Shown piece by piece: positions 49,208 through 62,049 of a DNA stretch of 64,000 nt. The position numbers were made by a program, and so were the translations under genes. The stretch comes from Druceiella hillmani (Eukaryota; Arthropoda; Insecta; Lepidoptera; Hepialidae), in assembly GCA_039881145.1 (NCBI GenBank), contig JAYKKI010000095.1, forward strand, positions 1,415,001 to 1,479,000. Direction: 5' to 3'. Every line of letters begins with the position of its first letter. Position 1 is the first letter of the stretch. Below the pieces are notes generated by a model. The model worked only from the letters and a program-made list of their open reading frames with translations. It was not told the DNA's origin and did no database searches.

Positions 49208-50530
49208 AGTCGTGTGGTCTAAAGCACACTCGTTTTATTCATTTTAGGTAGAGAAGATTCGGAAATAATAAGAGGAGCATATTTTTTTGCTTTTTTTTCA
49301 GTATTTGTCTGAAAATAGACTATATAAAATTATAAAAAAAATATCTCACTCTGTATACGGAATTAAACATTCTTTTATTGAGTGCTTAATTTCACCCCTC
49401 AAATTCCTTAAAATTTTCATACAAATATTTTTAAACGTTCATTATAGAGTTATACGCGGGTGAATATGTTTTACTTCTACGGCAAATATAGTTTCTATGT
49501 CAATCGGATTCTAACAAAAATGGGGTACAGACAAACATACAAGGGTTCCGTTTTTGCTATTGAACTGATAACCTGAGAATTTCTAATTCTGAAGCTAAAG
49601 ATTTCGCATAAATTATCAATAATTTGAGGTGAACTTTAATAAAAATCGAAGTCTAAGAATACTTTCAAGATTGTGTTAGTTTTTGTTCGATATAACGTGT
49701 GTCGAATGGTCATACCGTTAATCGATTTGAGTTTAGGTTACTGACCTAATTTAGTTACATCGATATAGAAACTTGAAATTTGGACATACATAATTTAGAG
49801 TTGACTTAAATGAATAAATTATAAAAGAAGGAGACGTACGTATTGAAGGAAGTTATTCCCATCGTAAACAAACAAATTCTTTTTTGGTGTATATTATTAC
49901 AATAAAAATATTAATAGACAAATTAGGCAAAAGTGTTTTTGCAAAACATTGTTTTCATTTAGCAATAAAATAGAATGAAATTTTGATATATCAGTTTAAA
50001 ATTCTTACAATTCTTTTACAATTTAGGTTAATATATTCTTTAGTCACAGGTTATCTGGCAGATTTATTATTTGAATATTTTTTTTCTAATCATATTTGTG
50101 TAAAATTTTAACTGGAGATATAAGGGTAGTAGCAAATGTACACGGTAGTGAATACTTGGGTTGTTCAAAAATGGACTGCAAGATATACTTCTCTAATAAT
50201 CTATTATACAGAAATATGAAGTGGGGATTAAAGAAATAAAAATGTTTTTAGTTAAACTTCTTCAGCGACGTTTAAATCATTTTGTCACGTTTAAATCATG
50301 AAACGCTAGAAAGAGCAAATGATGAATGGCGATGGAACTACCTAAGCTCTACCAAAAATGTCAAAAAGTTTATTATAAATAAATAACTAACGTGAGCCCT
50401 TAAAGAAGTTTCACTTCATCCGTGAGCTTTTGTGGATGAGGCTCAACGTTTTTTTTTACAAATATAATAATATTATTCTAATACAAATGGTTACCTCGGC
50501 CATTTTAGGATAATGAAAATATTCAAGGAA

Positions 50531-51714
50531 TATTATTTAAGAAATTATAGAAAACAGCTAGTATTTTTAATATACATATATATTTTTTCCGTCAAGAAAA
50601 CTTCAGTTTTAATCATTTAATCAGTTTAATATACAATGTAGGGTCGTTTATATTAAACATGTTTCATTTTTCCTCATCGTAACATTTCTGTAGATAATAA
50701 AGATCATTTAATTTGAATCATCTTTATAAGATAGTTGTACAGGTAACCCGTAAATTTTCAAATCTTATTTAATTTTAAAATAATTAAGTAGCTCATTTAA
50801 CGTTTACAAAAATAAATAGCTGCTTAAAAATTATAATTCATCAGAAAAAAACTAGAAGTATTTTTATTCACTGTGAATAAGATTTCATCTTTCTTGTTGA
50901 GCCGCGAAAATAGGTTGAATTCAATTGTCCACGGTACGGAACTTTCGGAACGCGCGTCCAATTCATACCTCTCTAGTGCAGATTTGTACCGATTTTTTTT
51001 AATTTATACGAAATAAAACTTTGAGTGTTATTTAATTTTTAGTGACTGTCTCGTTCTTATTCGGTGACTAGTATCCATTTGCACATATCTCCTGGCATTT
51101 TTTTTCTCTATAGCCATGAAGTAAATCTAGTTAAAAAAACAATAAAACCGATTTCAATTATCAAATTAACGTATGTACTTTGTTAATAATGTCACAAATT
51201 ATAGTTTGCTCATAGAAGCATAAGCATTGGTTGAGTAAAAAATACTTTCTTGAGTGAAAATAAGTATCATCTACTCATTTCAGGAGTAGATAATATCAAT
51301 GTATATTAATTTTGATGGAAAAAGAGAACAAAGATATTTTACACATATTGCAAATTTATAACCACTTTTACGGTGAATTGGTCGATAGCAATTTACGAAA
51401 CAGGATTGATACTAAAGAGTAAAAAAATAATTTGATTACAACTTAGTTAGGTTTTTACTTGCTGGGAACTTATGGAGATATATCACCAAAACGTAATACT
51501 AATAACAATAACAATTAAATGACCGATAAAAAGCAGCCCAAGACATTAACATTTCGAGAAAAGAGAAAGAAAGAAAATTAATTATTTAAACCTATTTATT
51601 TATTTTGTGATCCATTAGAAGGTGACTAACTGAGCTACACACATTTCGAAGAATATATCATAAGTTGAAATCAATATTACACATGAAATATCTATACTTC
51701 GAAAGTTGATTAAC
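50531..51714. other. AT-rich interval, nothing recognised
   Basis: The patch at 50880-50960 is GC-richer (acggtacggaactttcgg) and resembles diffuse interspersed repeats. No frame was recognised. Confidence 0.5.
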
Positions 51715-51994
51715 AGGCCATAATTACATGTCCAATAACGGGCAATATTTACATGTCCAGAATGTACGGGCAATAATTACATGTCCAGTAACGGAGAATA
51801 CTTACATGTCCAGAATATACGGGCCATAATTACATGTCCAATAACGGGCAATATTTACATGTCCAGAATGTACGGGCAATAATTACATGTCCAGTAACGG
51901 AGAATACTTACATGTCCAGAATGTACGGGCCATAATTACATGTCCAATAACGGGCAATATTTACATGTCCAGAATGTACGGGCAATAATTACAG
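51715..51994. repeat. Higher-order minisatellite, 106-bp period
   Basis: About eleven subunits, each with the core ttacatgtcca, alternate between 25 bp (cca followed by .taac) and 28 bp (ccagaat.tac). Pairs make 53-bp dimers. Two dimer variants alternate (cataattacatgtccaataac versus caataattacatgtccagtaac), giving a 106-bp higher-order unit present about 2.6 times. Successive higher-order units are nearly identical. Each core contains the palindrome acatgt. Confidence 0.95.
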
Positions 51995-53294
51995 CGAAAG
52001 TAAGGAAAGTTAATTGCCATTAGATACCATAGACATATTTTACGCTTTTTAAGTAGACATTTCGGCAAGCATTAAAGGTATTAATCAAAAATAATAGAAG
52101 AATAAGTTCGAGGACTGTACTCTCGAGCATTTAGTGTATTACGTGGAGTAACATTTAAAACCAAATTTATTTCAAAAACATTCAACTCTTGTGCACTTGT
52201 GCAATTTACTATTTATAATTTTTTTTTATAAATTTGTGCGTCTTTCTTCGACTTTCTAAATTTAGTCATAGGACAGGGTTTATTTCTCATGTGCTTTCGT
52301 AAAATCCAACGGGCGTTATTAAAAATAACGTCACAATTTATTAATACCGTCCTCGTCCAAACGATAAGTTAAATTTTTAAGATATTTCTAATTTTTTCGA
52401 AATTATGATTTTCGAAATAAAAACATTTAAAAACCGTTTTCCATAGAAACAAAGTTATTAACAAAAATGATAATTTGAAATACATTTTTTACCTTGTAAT
52501 ATGTTTATGTTTTATATTTTTTAAGTATGTAATAAATTCAACTATATTTTTTACCTTCCTAACTTAAACATTCTTCAGCATGTTTTATTTATTCCTTTCT
52601 TTTGAATTTACTTTCCCTACTTAGTTTCTTCAAATATACTTTTTAGTCAAACTTCAAATATTTTAATCTATATTTCTCAGTAACTAAAGCATTCAAGGGT
52701 GCTTTCTATAATTTTAAATAGCCATCTCTTTTTCTGGCTGTATCTGTTATAAGTATTATTTTCTTAAACATCATAAGCTTTACCTTTTTAGTAGTTTTAT
52801 TTATGCTTAGTGTTAAAACATATATAGTACATATAGAGTTTTAATACTTAACTCTCTTAAATTTGTTATAAAAAATTGTTGAATACGTTACAACCATAAT
52901 TACTTAATACAAGAAACTTTGCCATGGTTGTCTATTTAAATGCATACATTTTAAAGAAAGATGATGTAACAAATCCTGATGGTGAGTACCTGATACGCAT
53001 AATATTCTAATTTCAATTCATCAACTATTAATTTAATCTTGATAGCTAATAACAATAATAACTGCAAGACCAAAGGTACATTTGGAATTAATTATTTTAA
53101 AATTCTATACAATGTTACATAAAATATCTACCTATATTTTAAAACGTATGACTGTGAGCGAGAATATTAAATTTTATTTTAATTTAAGTGAAATACAGGA
53201 TATAATTTACCGCATATTTGGTAAAAATGTAAGCAATTGTCACTGGCCTTTAAAGAAATATTAAATCTTTTGTAGCGCAAACAATGTTCTCAAA
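51995..53294. other. AT-rich interval, nothing recognised
   Basis: The inverted cgttattaaaaataacg lies at 52314-52330. A short frame at 52924-52981 ends in gatggtgagt, a possible 5' splice site, but on its own it is not enough for a gene call. Confidence 0.45.
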
Positions 53295-54300
53295 ATTGCG
53301 TACTTTATCCCCATTATTTGTTCCCAATAAATTCTTCCATGGGACTTAATAAAATTATTCGACTCGCTTAAAAATAGATTTCGCTGCATAAATTATAAAC
53401 TTTCACAAATTTCGCGCGATCCGGCCAGAAAGGGATGGCCAAACTTGCATTAAATGTTTACGGCAGTTACAAGTTCGTGAGTCTGTTTTTGGTAACGGAT
53501 AAAGTTTTTAACAATTTTGCCCCGTTAAAACCGCGTCCTGGAATATTCGCGCAGAAACGATCGTGCATTGTCTGCGTTGGCCGTTACTCTAAGGACGACT
53601 TTTGAGTCTTCACGCCGCACGATGGGCAGGCACAATAGCAGGGCCCCTGCGACGCAAAAGGATATAAAGGCTTGTGTCAATATTTGGATACGGTAACCCT
53701 GTTGCTAGACACGTAGCGTCAGGTTAAGTGTTGTGTGTTTAGGATTTGTACGAGGAGAAACTGTTACACATTGAACACAATCTTAAAAATATATATTCTT
53801 TCTGGCAACACTAATCCCTACGCAACTGATATTGTAAAGAAAGTTTCATAAGTATATTATGTTTCTTTTATCTTCAATCTGGTATTATTTTCAGGTCTTC
53901 ATTTTAGTTTTTTTTATTCGCTTACTTTTCTCTGCTAGCGTTACTATTTGCTTTTTCATATTTTTAGAATGCTTTTATCAACTCACTTATGATAACAACG
54001 CAATATAGTTCATCTAATATCGTTTCAAATTGAATATGGCGGACGTCCAAAGATGGTGGATTGTTTTTTCCCTTGATGAGTAAAATACGGTAAACTATGT
54101 GGCGTCATTCTTTTTTTAGTACATATTTAAAAATATTGTTTTAAATTCTTTTTTTCTTTACATTCCGTTTCAAAATTGAAAGAACGAAATGCACATGGTA
54201 ATAAATCTCTATCTGCATAAATGCGTCCATTACAGCCCGTTTTATTATTGACCACGCAACTTGGGAAACTAATAGGAGAAAAAACGATAGGCTTTTATGT
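53295..54300 (+). repeat. Dispersed duplication D2, block b (pairs with 21537-22800)
   Basis: Partner of D1 block b. Shared text includes attcttccatgggactta, tttttggtaacggataaag, aaaaggatataaaggcttgtg and aactatgtggcgt. It has no TA array at its left edge and no 45-bp or 137-bp duplications, so it is the simpler copy. Confidence 0.8.
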
Positions 54301-56063
54301 TTTGTCACGTAACCGTCTGCCAAAACCGATTATTTAGAAATCGTGTAACACAGAATCTTAAAATTTGGCTAAATGATAACTGATATTCACTCGCACAAAT
54401 TTCAATACTTATTTTTCAGATATATTTATATAAAAATGTATGAGGAACAAATGAACAATTTGAAAAAAGTTGCGTTTTATTTCATGTTATATGGGTTGAA
54501 AGTATTAAGATTTCAATACTATTTTTGCAGAAATTCACATCAAGCAGTCCTGGACATGTTTTCGAAAATTTTAATACTAAACATATTAATCTCTCACACC
54601 CTCTTTGTCTCTGAAACATCTAAATTCCAAATTATGAAAAAAAACGTTACTAGAAGTTCTTCTAAACATTTTTGTACATGTAAGAGGTATACTAGGAAAT
54701 ATATTTATCAAAGAAAAATAATATTCAAATTTTTAAATAATTTAATATAAATACTATATAACTTTAACTGTTAATGTATGACATACATATTGTGTACAAG
54801 CTTTTGAAGCGTGAGTTATATTTGTATTCAAAGAGATCTTATGTATTGTATTTTCATATTAACATAACTATAGAAATATGGTTATTATTACTTAGTGTTT
54901 CTCAAGGCCTTGAAAGTTTCATACATATCCAACGTCCCTTTACGAGTTTTTATTACCAAATATATTTAGCAGACTGCACTGAGTTACAATATTAATGCGT
55001 TAATTTCTGTGAATTGATTATCTGCCATGAAGAGTTATTTTTTTAACTTTTTGATTGCAGCGAGTGTCTCCAGGCTGCTTTTCTAATGAGATCTTCGAAA
55101 TTGTGACTGATTTGTATCTATACTATATTGATTCCGATTATTTTGTTCAGATGTTATTTGCAAAATGTTTAAATATTAACATAAACTGTTAGTTACATCA
55201 AACACCGTGGTATTCCCATGAATATAATTTTCGCTTCTCCATATTCCACTACTGAGATAGATATCGCATAAGTTATCTAATAAGTAATAAAGAGTTTAAA
55301 AATATGCCTGGAATTTTGATAAACCTTAAGAATAGTCCTCATGTAAGAAGAGCGCACCGCGCATTTCAACGTCATTTTGTGGTTTTATTATTGACGTCGA
55401 GAAATATTGTAAGATTATAGTAAGATAATAAAAATTTCAGAGTCGCGATTACTGTTTAACGGGTCAACTTTTCAGTAGATTTTGATATCAATACATTACT
55501 CCTCTCCTTATTTGATTCCAGAGAAATATACACGATTTAAGCAAAGTCTACCCCATAAGTTGCTTGAGGATCAACAAAATTGTGGTGTATCTGAATGATG
55601 AATAGGAACTTTTTAATTTGTTCGGTCAAGATTTAGATCGATTTTGTTAATCAATTTATTAGAATAGTCCAACCGGCTCTGCTTCACTCCAAATGTTAAT
55701 AATACCGGAACTGATAGTTGTACCACCAGCGTATTATAAGCAGCTGTTATATGCATGTTTAGTGCAATGCAATTGGTTAATTGAAGTCTACATAACTCTT
55801 TTAGAATAAATGGTATACATAAAATTTTGGGTAATCAAAGAAACTTGTAATTCTCTCGAAACCATCGTTTGTAATAATCTACAAAGCTACGGGTTCTAAA
55901 TAAATAATTCAAAGTGTTTTATAACATTCATTTCCTTTAGAATGTTAAGTGTTATGTTTTATTTTATACCATCAAAAAACTTTAGAATTTAATGACATCA
56001 TTATTTTAAAAATTAAATGAGAATAAGCTGTAGTGATATAATCTGTTTCGATGTTGATTAGCC
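54301..56063. other. AT-rich interval, nothing recognised
   Basis: A 125-codon frame at 54373-54750 is dominated by F, I, K, Y and N, as expected of chance frames in such AT-rich DNA. No transposon ends were seen. Confidence 0.5.
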
Positions 56064-56309
56064 ATGTATGCAAATCATGACAAGACTCAATTATCCAATA
56101 TTAGAACCGAAATAAAAAAAATTGAAATTGAAAAATCACAAACGGACATTGTTTTAGTCCAATCATTAAAGTTATCAGCATTTAATAACAATACCGAAAA
56201 TTGGAAACTTAATCAAGTGTTAGACAACTTAATCAAGTGTGAGCGCAACCTTGATGAACGAATGTCACAGAGATTAAAAAAAGTATATTGTAATTACCAA
56301 GCTACTTAA
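56064..56309 (+). CDS. Possible short coding frame, unrecognised, helical
   Basis: 81 codons from ATG (context agccatgt) to TAA. The composition is charged and helix-friendly, with E, K, Q, N and L predominating (TEIKKIEIEKSQTD, LDNLIKCERNLDERMSQRLK) and few of the F/Y/I runs seen in other frames here; a coiled coil is plausible. A 20-bp tandem duplicate (aacttaatcaagtgt twice, about 56204-56240) lies inside. I recognise no family. It may be an exon, a decayed transposon ORF or chance. No promoter or splice sites were established. Confidence 0.2.
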   Translation: MYANHDKTQLSNIRTEIKKIEIEKSQTDIVLVQSLKLSAFNNNTENWKLNQVLDNLIKCERNLDERMSQRLKKVYCNYQAT

Positions 56310-56931
56310 ATCGTCCTTTTTTCTAGAAAAGTAGTAATAAGCTACCCATAAATCAATATTTACTTTTTAGGATTACTTAGCTTATTGGCGAAAATGAGAA
56401 TCCCTGTAATGTCAATCTGTTCGTCCGTCCGTATACGACAGCATTATAACTCTTTCACTTTAAGTTCAAACGCAATGATTTTTTTGCAAAAATACGTAGA
56501 TTAATTGAGACAAACGTAAATATATACTAAAATTTAAAACATTTTATTTCCCGATTCCATCAAGTCGAATGCTATTTAAAAGGTCTTTTAATTGAAATCT
56601 AAAGCGTTAGTTACTTTTTTTATATTCCCTATCTCCTTTGTAAAATATGTGTCTTCAAAATGTCAAAGACTGTCCCACCCTTTCCCTTATTTTAAATAAG
56701 CTCATGAAAAATTTAAAAAAATTATGATAAAAAATGATGCAAAAAATTATTTTTGATAAATTATATTAATAAATTTAAAAAAGTATTGGGCATCAAATAA
56801 TTTCTGTTTAATTCTGTGAAACTTATACTGGACTATATAATTACATATTGAAATAAAACATTAATATGTGGATAAAGAACAGTTGTAGTGTAATATCAAC
56901 TCATATTAAAAAAATTGTTTAATTCACCCTT
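56310..56931. other. AT-rich interval, nothing recognised
   Basis: Around 56390-56470 there is ctgttcgtccgtccgtatac with flanks typical of insect interspersed repeats. Otherwise empty. Confidence 0.45.
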
Positions 56932-56984
56932 CATAATTAAAAGAAAATACGTGATGTAGCATAATTTCCACTTTCTTTAAGTTG

Positions 56985-57030
56985 TTTACAACGACCTAAG
57001 TTTCGTTGTATTGCAACATCTCCAGGTGGG
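56985..57030 (-). ncRNA. Hammerhead-ribozyme-like motif, left arm
   Basis: On the minus strand: CCAC, CTGGAGA (core with A6 changed to G), T, GTTG-CAATA-CAAC (good stem II), GAAA, CTTAGG, TC, GTTG (one mismatch with CCAC). The changed core base should abolish cleavage, so this copy is likely dead. Confidence 0.45.
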
Positions 57031-57073
57031 CTATTAGCAAAAAATAGGCTATTCAAAAAGATCTTTGGTAATA

Positions 57074-57115
57074 GCCCACCTGAAGATGTAATACAACGAA
57101 ACCTAGGTCGTGGTA
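57074..57115 (+). ncRNA. Hammerhead-ribozyme-like motif, right arm
   Basis: In order: CCAC (57076-57079, stem I 5'), CTGAAGA (57080-57086, matches core CUGANGA), stem II region 57087-57097 (only TGT/ACA here), GAAA (57098-57101), CCTAGG (57102-57107, 2-bp stem III or a palindrome for dimers), TC (57108-57109, cleavage-site dinucleotide), GTGG (57110-57113, pairs with CCAC). The core is intact but stem II is weak: the other two copies show GTTG/CAAC there. There is one extra U between core and stem II. Probably a degenerate ribozyme; activity is not established. Confidence 0.5.
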
Positions 57116-57170
57116 AAGAACGTAAAGAAAGTGGAAATAATACTACATCACGTACTTTCATTTAATTGTG

Positions 57171-57823
57171 AATAAAGAATTTCTACAAAATTAACGCCGA
57201 ATATATTCAATATTTTAATTCACCCTTTTAGGGTGAAACCAATTACTATAAATTACAAACAGAATATGAAATGACACGAAGAAAATTATTTTTTATTCAT
57301 GTCATTCAAATATAATTTCATTTTTATTTCTTTGATGGACACCATCAACATAATATTTTAAGTGATTTTCAAATAGTTTAGTAACAATTACGAGTTCGAA
57401 ACTTGCTGTTTAAAATTAATAAATCTTTGTTAATAAAAAAATCTACATTATATACTTTACAAGTACTTGATAGTGAGTACTCCTATGACATAATCAATGT
57501 TTGCTTTGTTGTGATTATATTTCTTAAATCTGGTTCAAAGTCATGTCCCGTTACCCATTGAAATACTCAAGTCATACGACTTGTTATAAATAAATGCACT
57601 CTTGTATTACAGATATATAACACAAAGGTGAGTCAATTGATCTACTTATATTCTTGTGCGTAGTTGGAAGCTTGTGTTAACGCTGTTTTCTTAGTATTTT
57701 AAAAGTAAATGTAGGCATATGTAAATATTTTCGTTACTGACCAAAATATTTAGATAGTTTCAATCGTAGCTGGTGGTTACAGTTAAACTTGGCAATTATA
57801 AGTTTAATCGAATATTGCTTGTA
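57171..57823. other. AT-rich interval, nothing recognised
   Basis: No frame or repeat partner was found between the fold-back element and mariner-2. Confidence 0.5.
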
Positions 57824-59031
57824 TTAGGTTGGCTAACAAGTTTTTAGCCAAAACTTCGGGACCTTTCTGGATAGATTCTCAAATCGTCCAGAATATCTTA
57901 CTGTAGGGTACAAATAGGTCAAATTGCAGTCAGTTTACAACAGTCAGCGCTGATGCTTGAAGTGAATGACATAGAAGATAATGGATTTAAATCGATATCA
58001 AATGCGGATTCTATTACTTTACTAATTTCATCTGGGTCACGATGGAAAGACTGCCAGAAATAATATATGTCATGCGATAGGCGGTTCCACGGTATCTTAC
58101 GCGACGGCAAAGATATGGTTTGGAAAGTTCAGGAATGAGGACTACGATTTTGAAGGTAAACCCGTAACGGAGGTCCTGTTGAATAGGACTTTCAAGGATT
58201 ACGACATCTAACTGAGGAGGATTCTCGACTGACGACTTGTCAATTGGCAGCTGAGCCACATTGCAGTCATGGCACCATAGAAATATATAAGTTTTTCGAG
58301 TTGTTTGCACGAGTTGTCATCACATCACCTTCAGTGCAGAGTGGATACTTGTCAACAGTTATTGACATTGAAAGGTAACTTCGACTGACTGAATCAGTTA
58401 GTAACTGGCGATGAGAAGTGGGTTATTTACGTTAACCATATATGCAAACGTCAGTGGCTGGATGTCGGAGAAACTGGTGTTTCCGTACAAACTGAAATAA
58501 TTGCCAAAAAGGTGATGCTCAGTCGCTGGTGGAATTTCTAGGCCATTATTCGCTAGAAGCTGCTTCCAGCGGGATCTAAAATTAAGGCAGATATTTACTA
58601 CAAACAATTGTACTGATTAGCTAACAAATTGAGTATTCAACAAGATCGAATTTATTTTCTACATGATAATAATATGCCACATGGTGTAAAACATATTTAA
58701 GATAAATTAGAGGAGCTTAGCTGGGTTCTACTCACTCGTCCACCATATTCGTCGGACATTGCGCCCTCTGATTATCATTTATTCAGGGCTCAAAATTACC
58801 ATTTACATAAAAAAAAATTCGACGTTAAAGAAGATCTCCAAAACGATCTCACACAGTTTTTTTAATCAGTCAGCTGAATTTTATAAGAAAAGTGTATTGT
58901 CACTGCCAACTAAATGGCGACAAGTAGTAGATAACAATCGTGTATACTTTAATGAAATTTAGTGTAACATATACATTTTTTTAATAAAAATTGTTGACAG
59001 CAACTCGTGATTAACAACTTATTACCGAACA
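57824..59031 (+). mobile_element. mariner-2, about 1.2 kb
   Basis: Starts ttaggttggctaacaag after TA, a typical mariner terminus. The right end (cttattaccgaac, about 59018-59030) is a degraded inverted copy of it. It encloses one broken transposase on the plus strand. The right boundary is approximate. Confidence 0.8.
57985..58962 (+). pseudogene. mariner transposase, DD34D, broken
   Basis: Pieces in order: STVSYATAKIWFGKFRNEDY with FEGKPVTEV (helix-turn-helix region, about 58090-58165); TCQLAAEPHCSHGTIEIY (about 58237-58290); VTGDEKWVIYVNHICKRQWL with the first catalytic D at 58410-58412; KKVMLSRWW; FLHDNN with the second D at 58665-58667; RPPYSSDIAPSDYHLF with the third D at 58770-58772; final KWRQVVDNNRVYFNEI and stop. 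The second and third D are 105 bases apart, exactly 34 intervening residues, the classic mariner spacing. At least six in-frame stops and several frameshifts make it inactive, although the three D codons remain. Confidence 0.88.
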
Positions 59032-60235
<1,204 letters not shown>

Positions 60236-60440
60236 AATCTATTTTAACACGCTATTTCACTTGATGCCCCAGACCAAAAATTCGAGTATTTTGCTCCCTT
60301 GAAAGTGTTCATAAAATATTTTCAACCCTTATTTATTAATATATATTCGGATTAATGTACTTAAAACCTGTGTCAAATTTCAAAACTTATATGTTCAATA
60401 GTTTCTGAGAAAAAGGGCTGTGATAGAAGGATAGAAGATA
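60236..60440 (+). repeat. Dispersed repeat, pairs with 27940-28127
   Basis: The second copy of that repeat; it ends in agtttctgagaaaaagggctgtg, the same phrase that recurs inside units of the 28-kb array (ggctgtgac). Confidence 0.7.
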
Positions 60441-60544
60441 ATCATAAAGCTTTAAACCGGGTCCGGAGCTGGAAATATTAAAATAAAACAAAAACTACCA
60501 AAAATTATTTATTAAAAGTACCTTAAATCTTTTATCACACTAGG

Positions 60545-61560
60545 GCAGACTGAAAGTTTTTGGAATGAAGAAGGAAAAAAACAATGGATGGCCAAAACTC
60601 ATTTTATTGTTTCTTAAAATATTCTTCGTGAGCGTCAATACACTTTTTCATACGAATAAGCTAATTTCAAAATAATTCAATAAAAATATTTGACCATGCA
60701 TAACCAAAAAATCAAGACAGTGTCCAGGATGGCTCATGAGTTTAACGTTTTTTGCCTTCAAAAACGGTTGCTTTTATGGATTTGGTCAGTAACAACTGGC
60801 AAGTAAATGGTCATCTACCAATCAGCATTCACGATGCGATTATTATCCAAAGCAGAGTTTTGCTAAACAAATAAGAAGCAATCATTTGCTTCGCGGTAGT
60901 TTGTTCAGATTTGGTTCACCTTGAAAGACCCAAATGGTCGATTGCTGCTTTTGTTTCGAGGTCGCAGCTGTAAATCCACGTTTTTCATCTAATACTATGA
61001 TTCGCGTCAAATTTTACGTCCGTACGAAGAATATTATAAGTATAGCGTAATCCTAAGTAACACGTTCCGTTTTTGAACCATAGTCTAATTGTATAGAACC
61101 CACTAGTAGCCTAGCTTTCTCACGCAAAATGTTTGTGGAGTATTGATTATATCTAGCTCATGGCTATGCCTATGTATGTGCGAACCTTATGGTAACTGCC
61201 TGTCTGCTGATTATATAATGCACAACATTGATTTTTTTTGCTGTCATCGGTTATAAATTACGGTGACAGAAGTTCATGAATATTGCCACCTTCACAAAGT
61301 TCGTTATTAGATTGACACAATTCCAAAAACCAACTATAAATTGTCATCTTGCTTGGTACTGTATCCCCAATAGTAGTTTCAAGCCGAGCAAGGCTCTGCT
61401 GAACTGTTGAATTCCACTTAAAGTCAACATTTTCAAGAGTTAAATTAATCGTAATGTAAACATGAATTTCTTTAAATGGCGCCACAATAAAATAAATAAC
61501 GTTAAAATAACTTATTCTACAGTCAAAGAGTTCCGTTTTCAAGTGTAATTAATTTTAAAT
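60545..61560 (-). pseudogene. mariner-3 transposase remnant, internally deleted
   Basis: Minus strand. The N-terminal part at about 61460-61340 reads DFKWNSTVQQSLARLETT, then PSKMTIYSWFLELC, matching the helix-turn-helix region of the mariner lineage related to SETMAR-type transposases. About 61190-61020 keeps ILREKARLL-like remains with stops. About 60990-60850 reads KQKQQSTIWVFQGEPN and SKQMIASYLFSKT, then VNADW and YLPVVTDQIHKSNR. The part with the second catalytic D and the region after LMSHP are deleted. The C-terminus reads LIRMKKCIDAHEEYFKKQ, with its stop at 60605-60607. It is a different lineage from mariner-1 and mariner-2. Terminal repeats were not identified with confidence. Confidence 0.82.
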
Positions 61561-62045
61561 GTTGTTTATCTAAGCGTCCAGTTCCGAATATTTTCATGAT
61601 ATTATGTAACTCGCTATGTAGAAAATACAATAAATTAGTTATTTATTGTGCCAGTCGTACTTTTCGCTGGATTGAACTTTCGTTTTTTCTCATTTCTTTT
61701 TTATTTTTTCATAAAATCATTGTGTGTTATAACAATGTTTATTTACAGTACAATAAGCCTCGTACGGCAGACTCTAGCATGTTACTTCGATCATACGACC
61801 AAATATGTTTCATTATAGAGAAAACACACTCCAAAAGTACACCTAACATTTCTGACAAGCATAAAATATATAGTATCATTTTAACCAGATTAGATGCTTT
61901 GATGTTTCTTTAGAAAATGTTTGAAAAATAGAACTCATTTATCAACGTATTATTTAGATTGTCGTTATACTTTAGCTCTTAATTTTTGTCGCAAAAAAAA
62001 ATTACTGGTAAAAACACGTTAAAAACTTTACCAGTTTTTATCAAT
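61561..62045. other. AT-rich interval between mariner-3 and the hAT-like remnant
   Basis: The 105-codon frame at 61596-61913 has no recognisable domain. The right part may be the decayed 3' end of the hAT-like element. Confidence 0.4.
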
Positions 62046-62049
62046 TTCC

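Larger units (their letters stand above)
47026..50530 (+). repeat. Dispersed duplication D2, block a (pairs with 14830-17555)
   Basis: Second copy of D1 block a; anchors are listed there. It is about 0.8 kb longer, mainly because of the E2 element (48744-49207) and AT-rich filler to about 49680. The GC-rich patch is kept at about 48220-48400 (gcggcgcggacggcgcccgc, versus ggcacggacggcgtccgc in D1). The frame at 48137-48418 is open here but not in D1, so it is not supported as a gene. Confidence 0.8.
56932..57170. mobile_element. Fold-back element with hammerhead-like arms (Penelope-type terminal repeat?)
   Basis: Left arm 56932-57036 and right arm 57069-57170 are inverted copies, over 85 percent identical by eye, around a spacer of about 32 bases. 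The outer ends read cacaattaaa/catiaattaaa-like followed by tacgtgatgtag; the inner ends read ggtgggctatta. Each arm, read from its inner end outward, contains ccacctg, gaagatg, caacgaaac, ctaggtcgtgg. A third, rearranged relative lies at 28479-28582. Hammerhead cores are known from Penelope-like retroelement terminal repeats, which also occur inverted; no reverse transcriptase of that class is present here, so this would be a solo remnant. Confidence 0.7.

Noticed and set aside
51715..51994. Regularly spaced repeats that could suggest a CRISPR array
   Set aside because: The spacers are themselves repeated, there are no cas genes, and the sequence is eukaryotic; it is a minisatellite.
52924..52990. 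Possible mini-exon ending in a GTGAGT donor site
   Set aside because: Twenty codons and a donor-like hexamer are expected by chance; no matching acceptor or second exon recognised.
54373..54750. 125-codon frame
   Set aside because: Composition (F, I, K, Y, N) is that of chance frames in AT-rich DNA; no domain recognised.
58014..58310. 98-codon minus-strand frame
   Set aside because: Antisense to the mariner-2 transposase, which explains the open frame.
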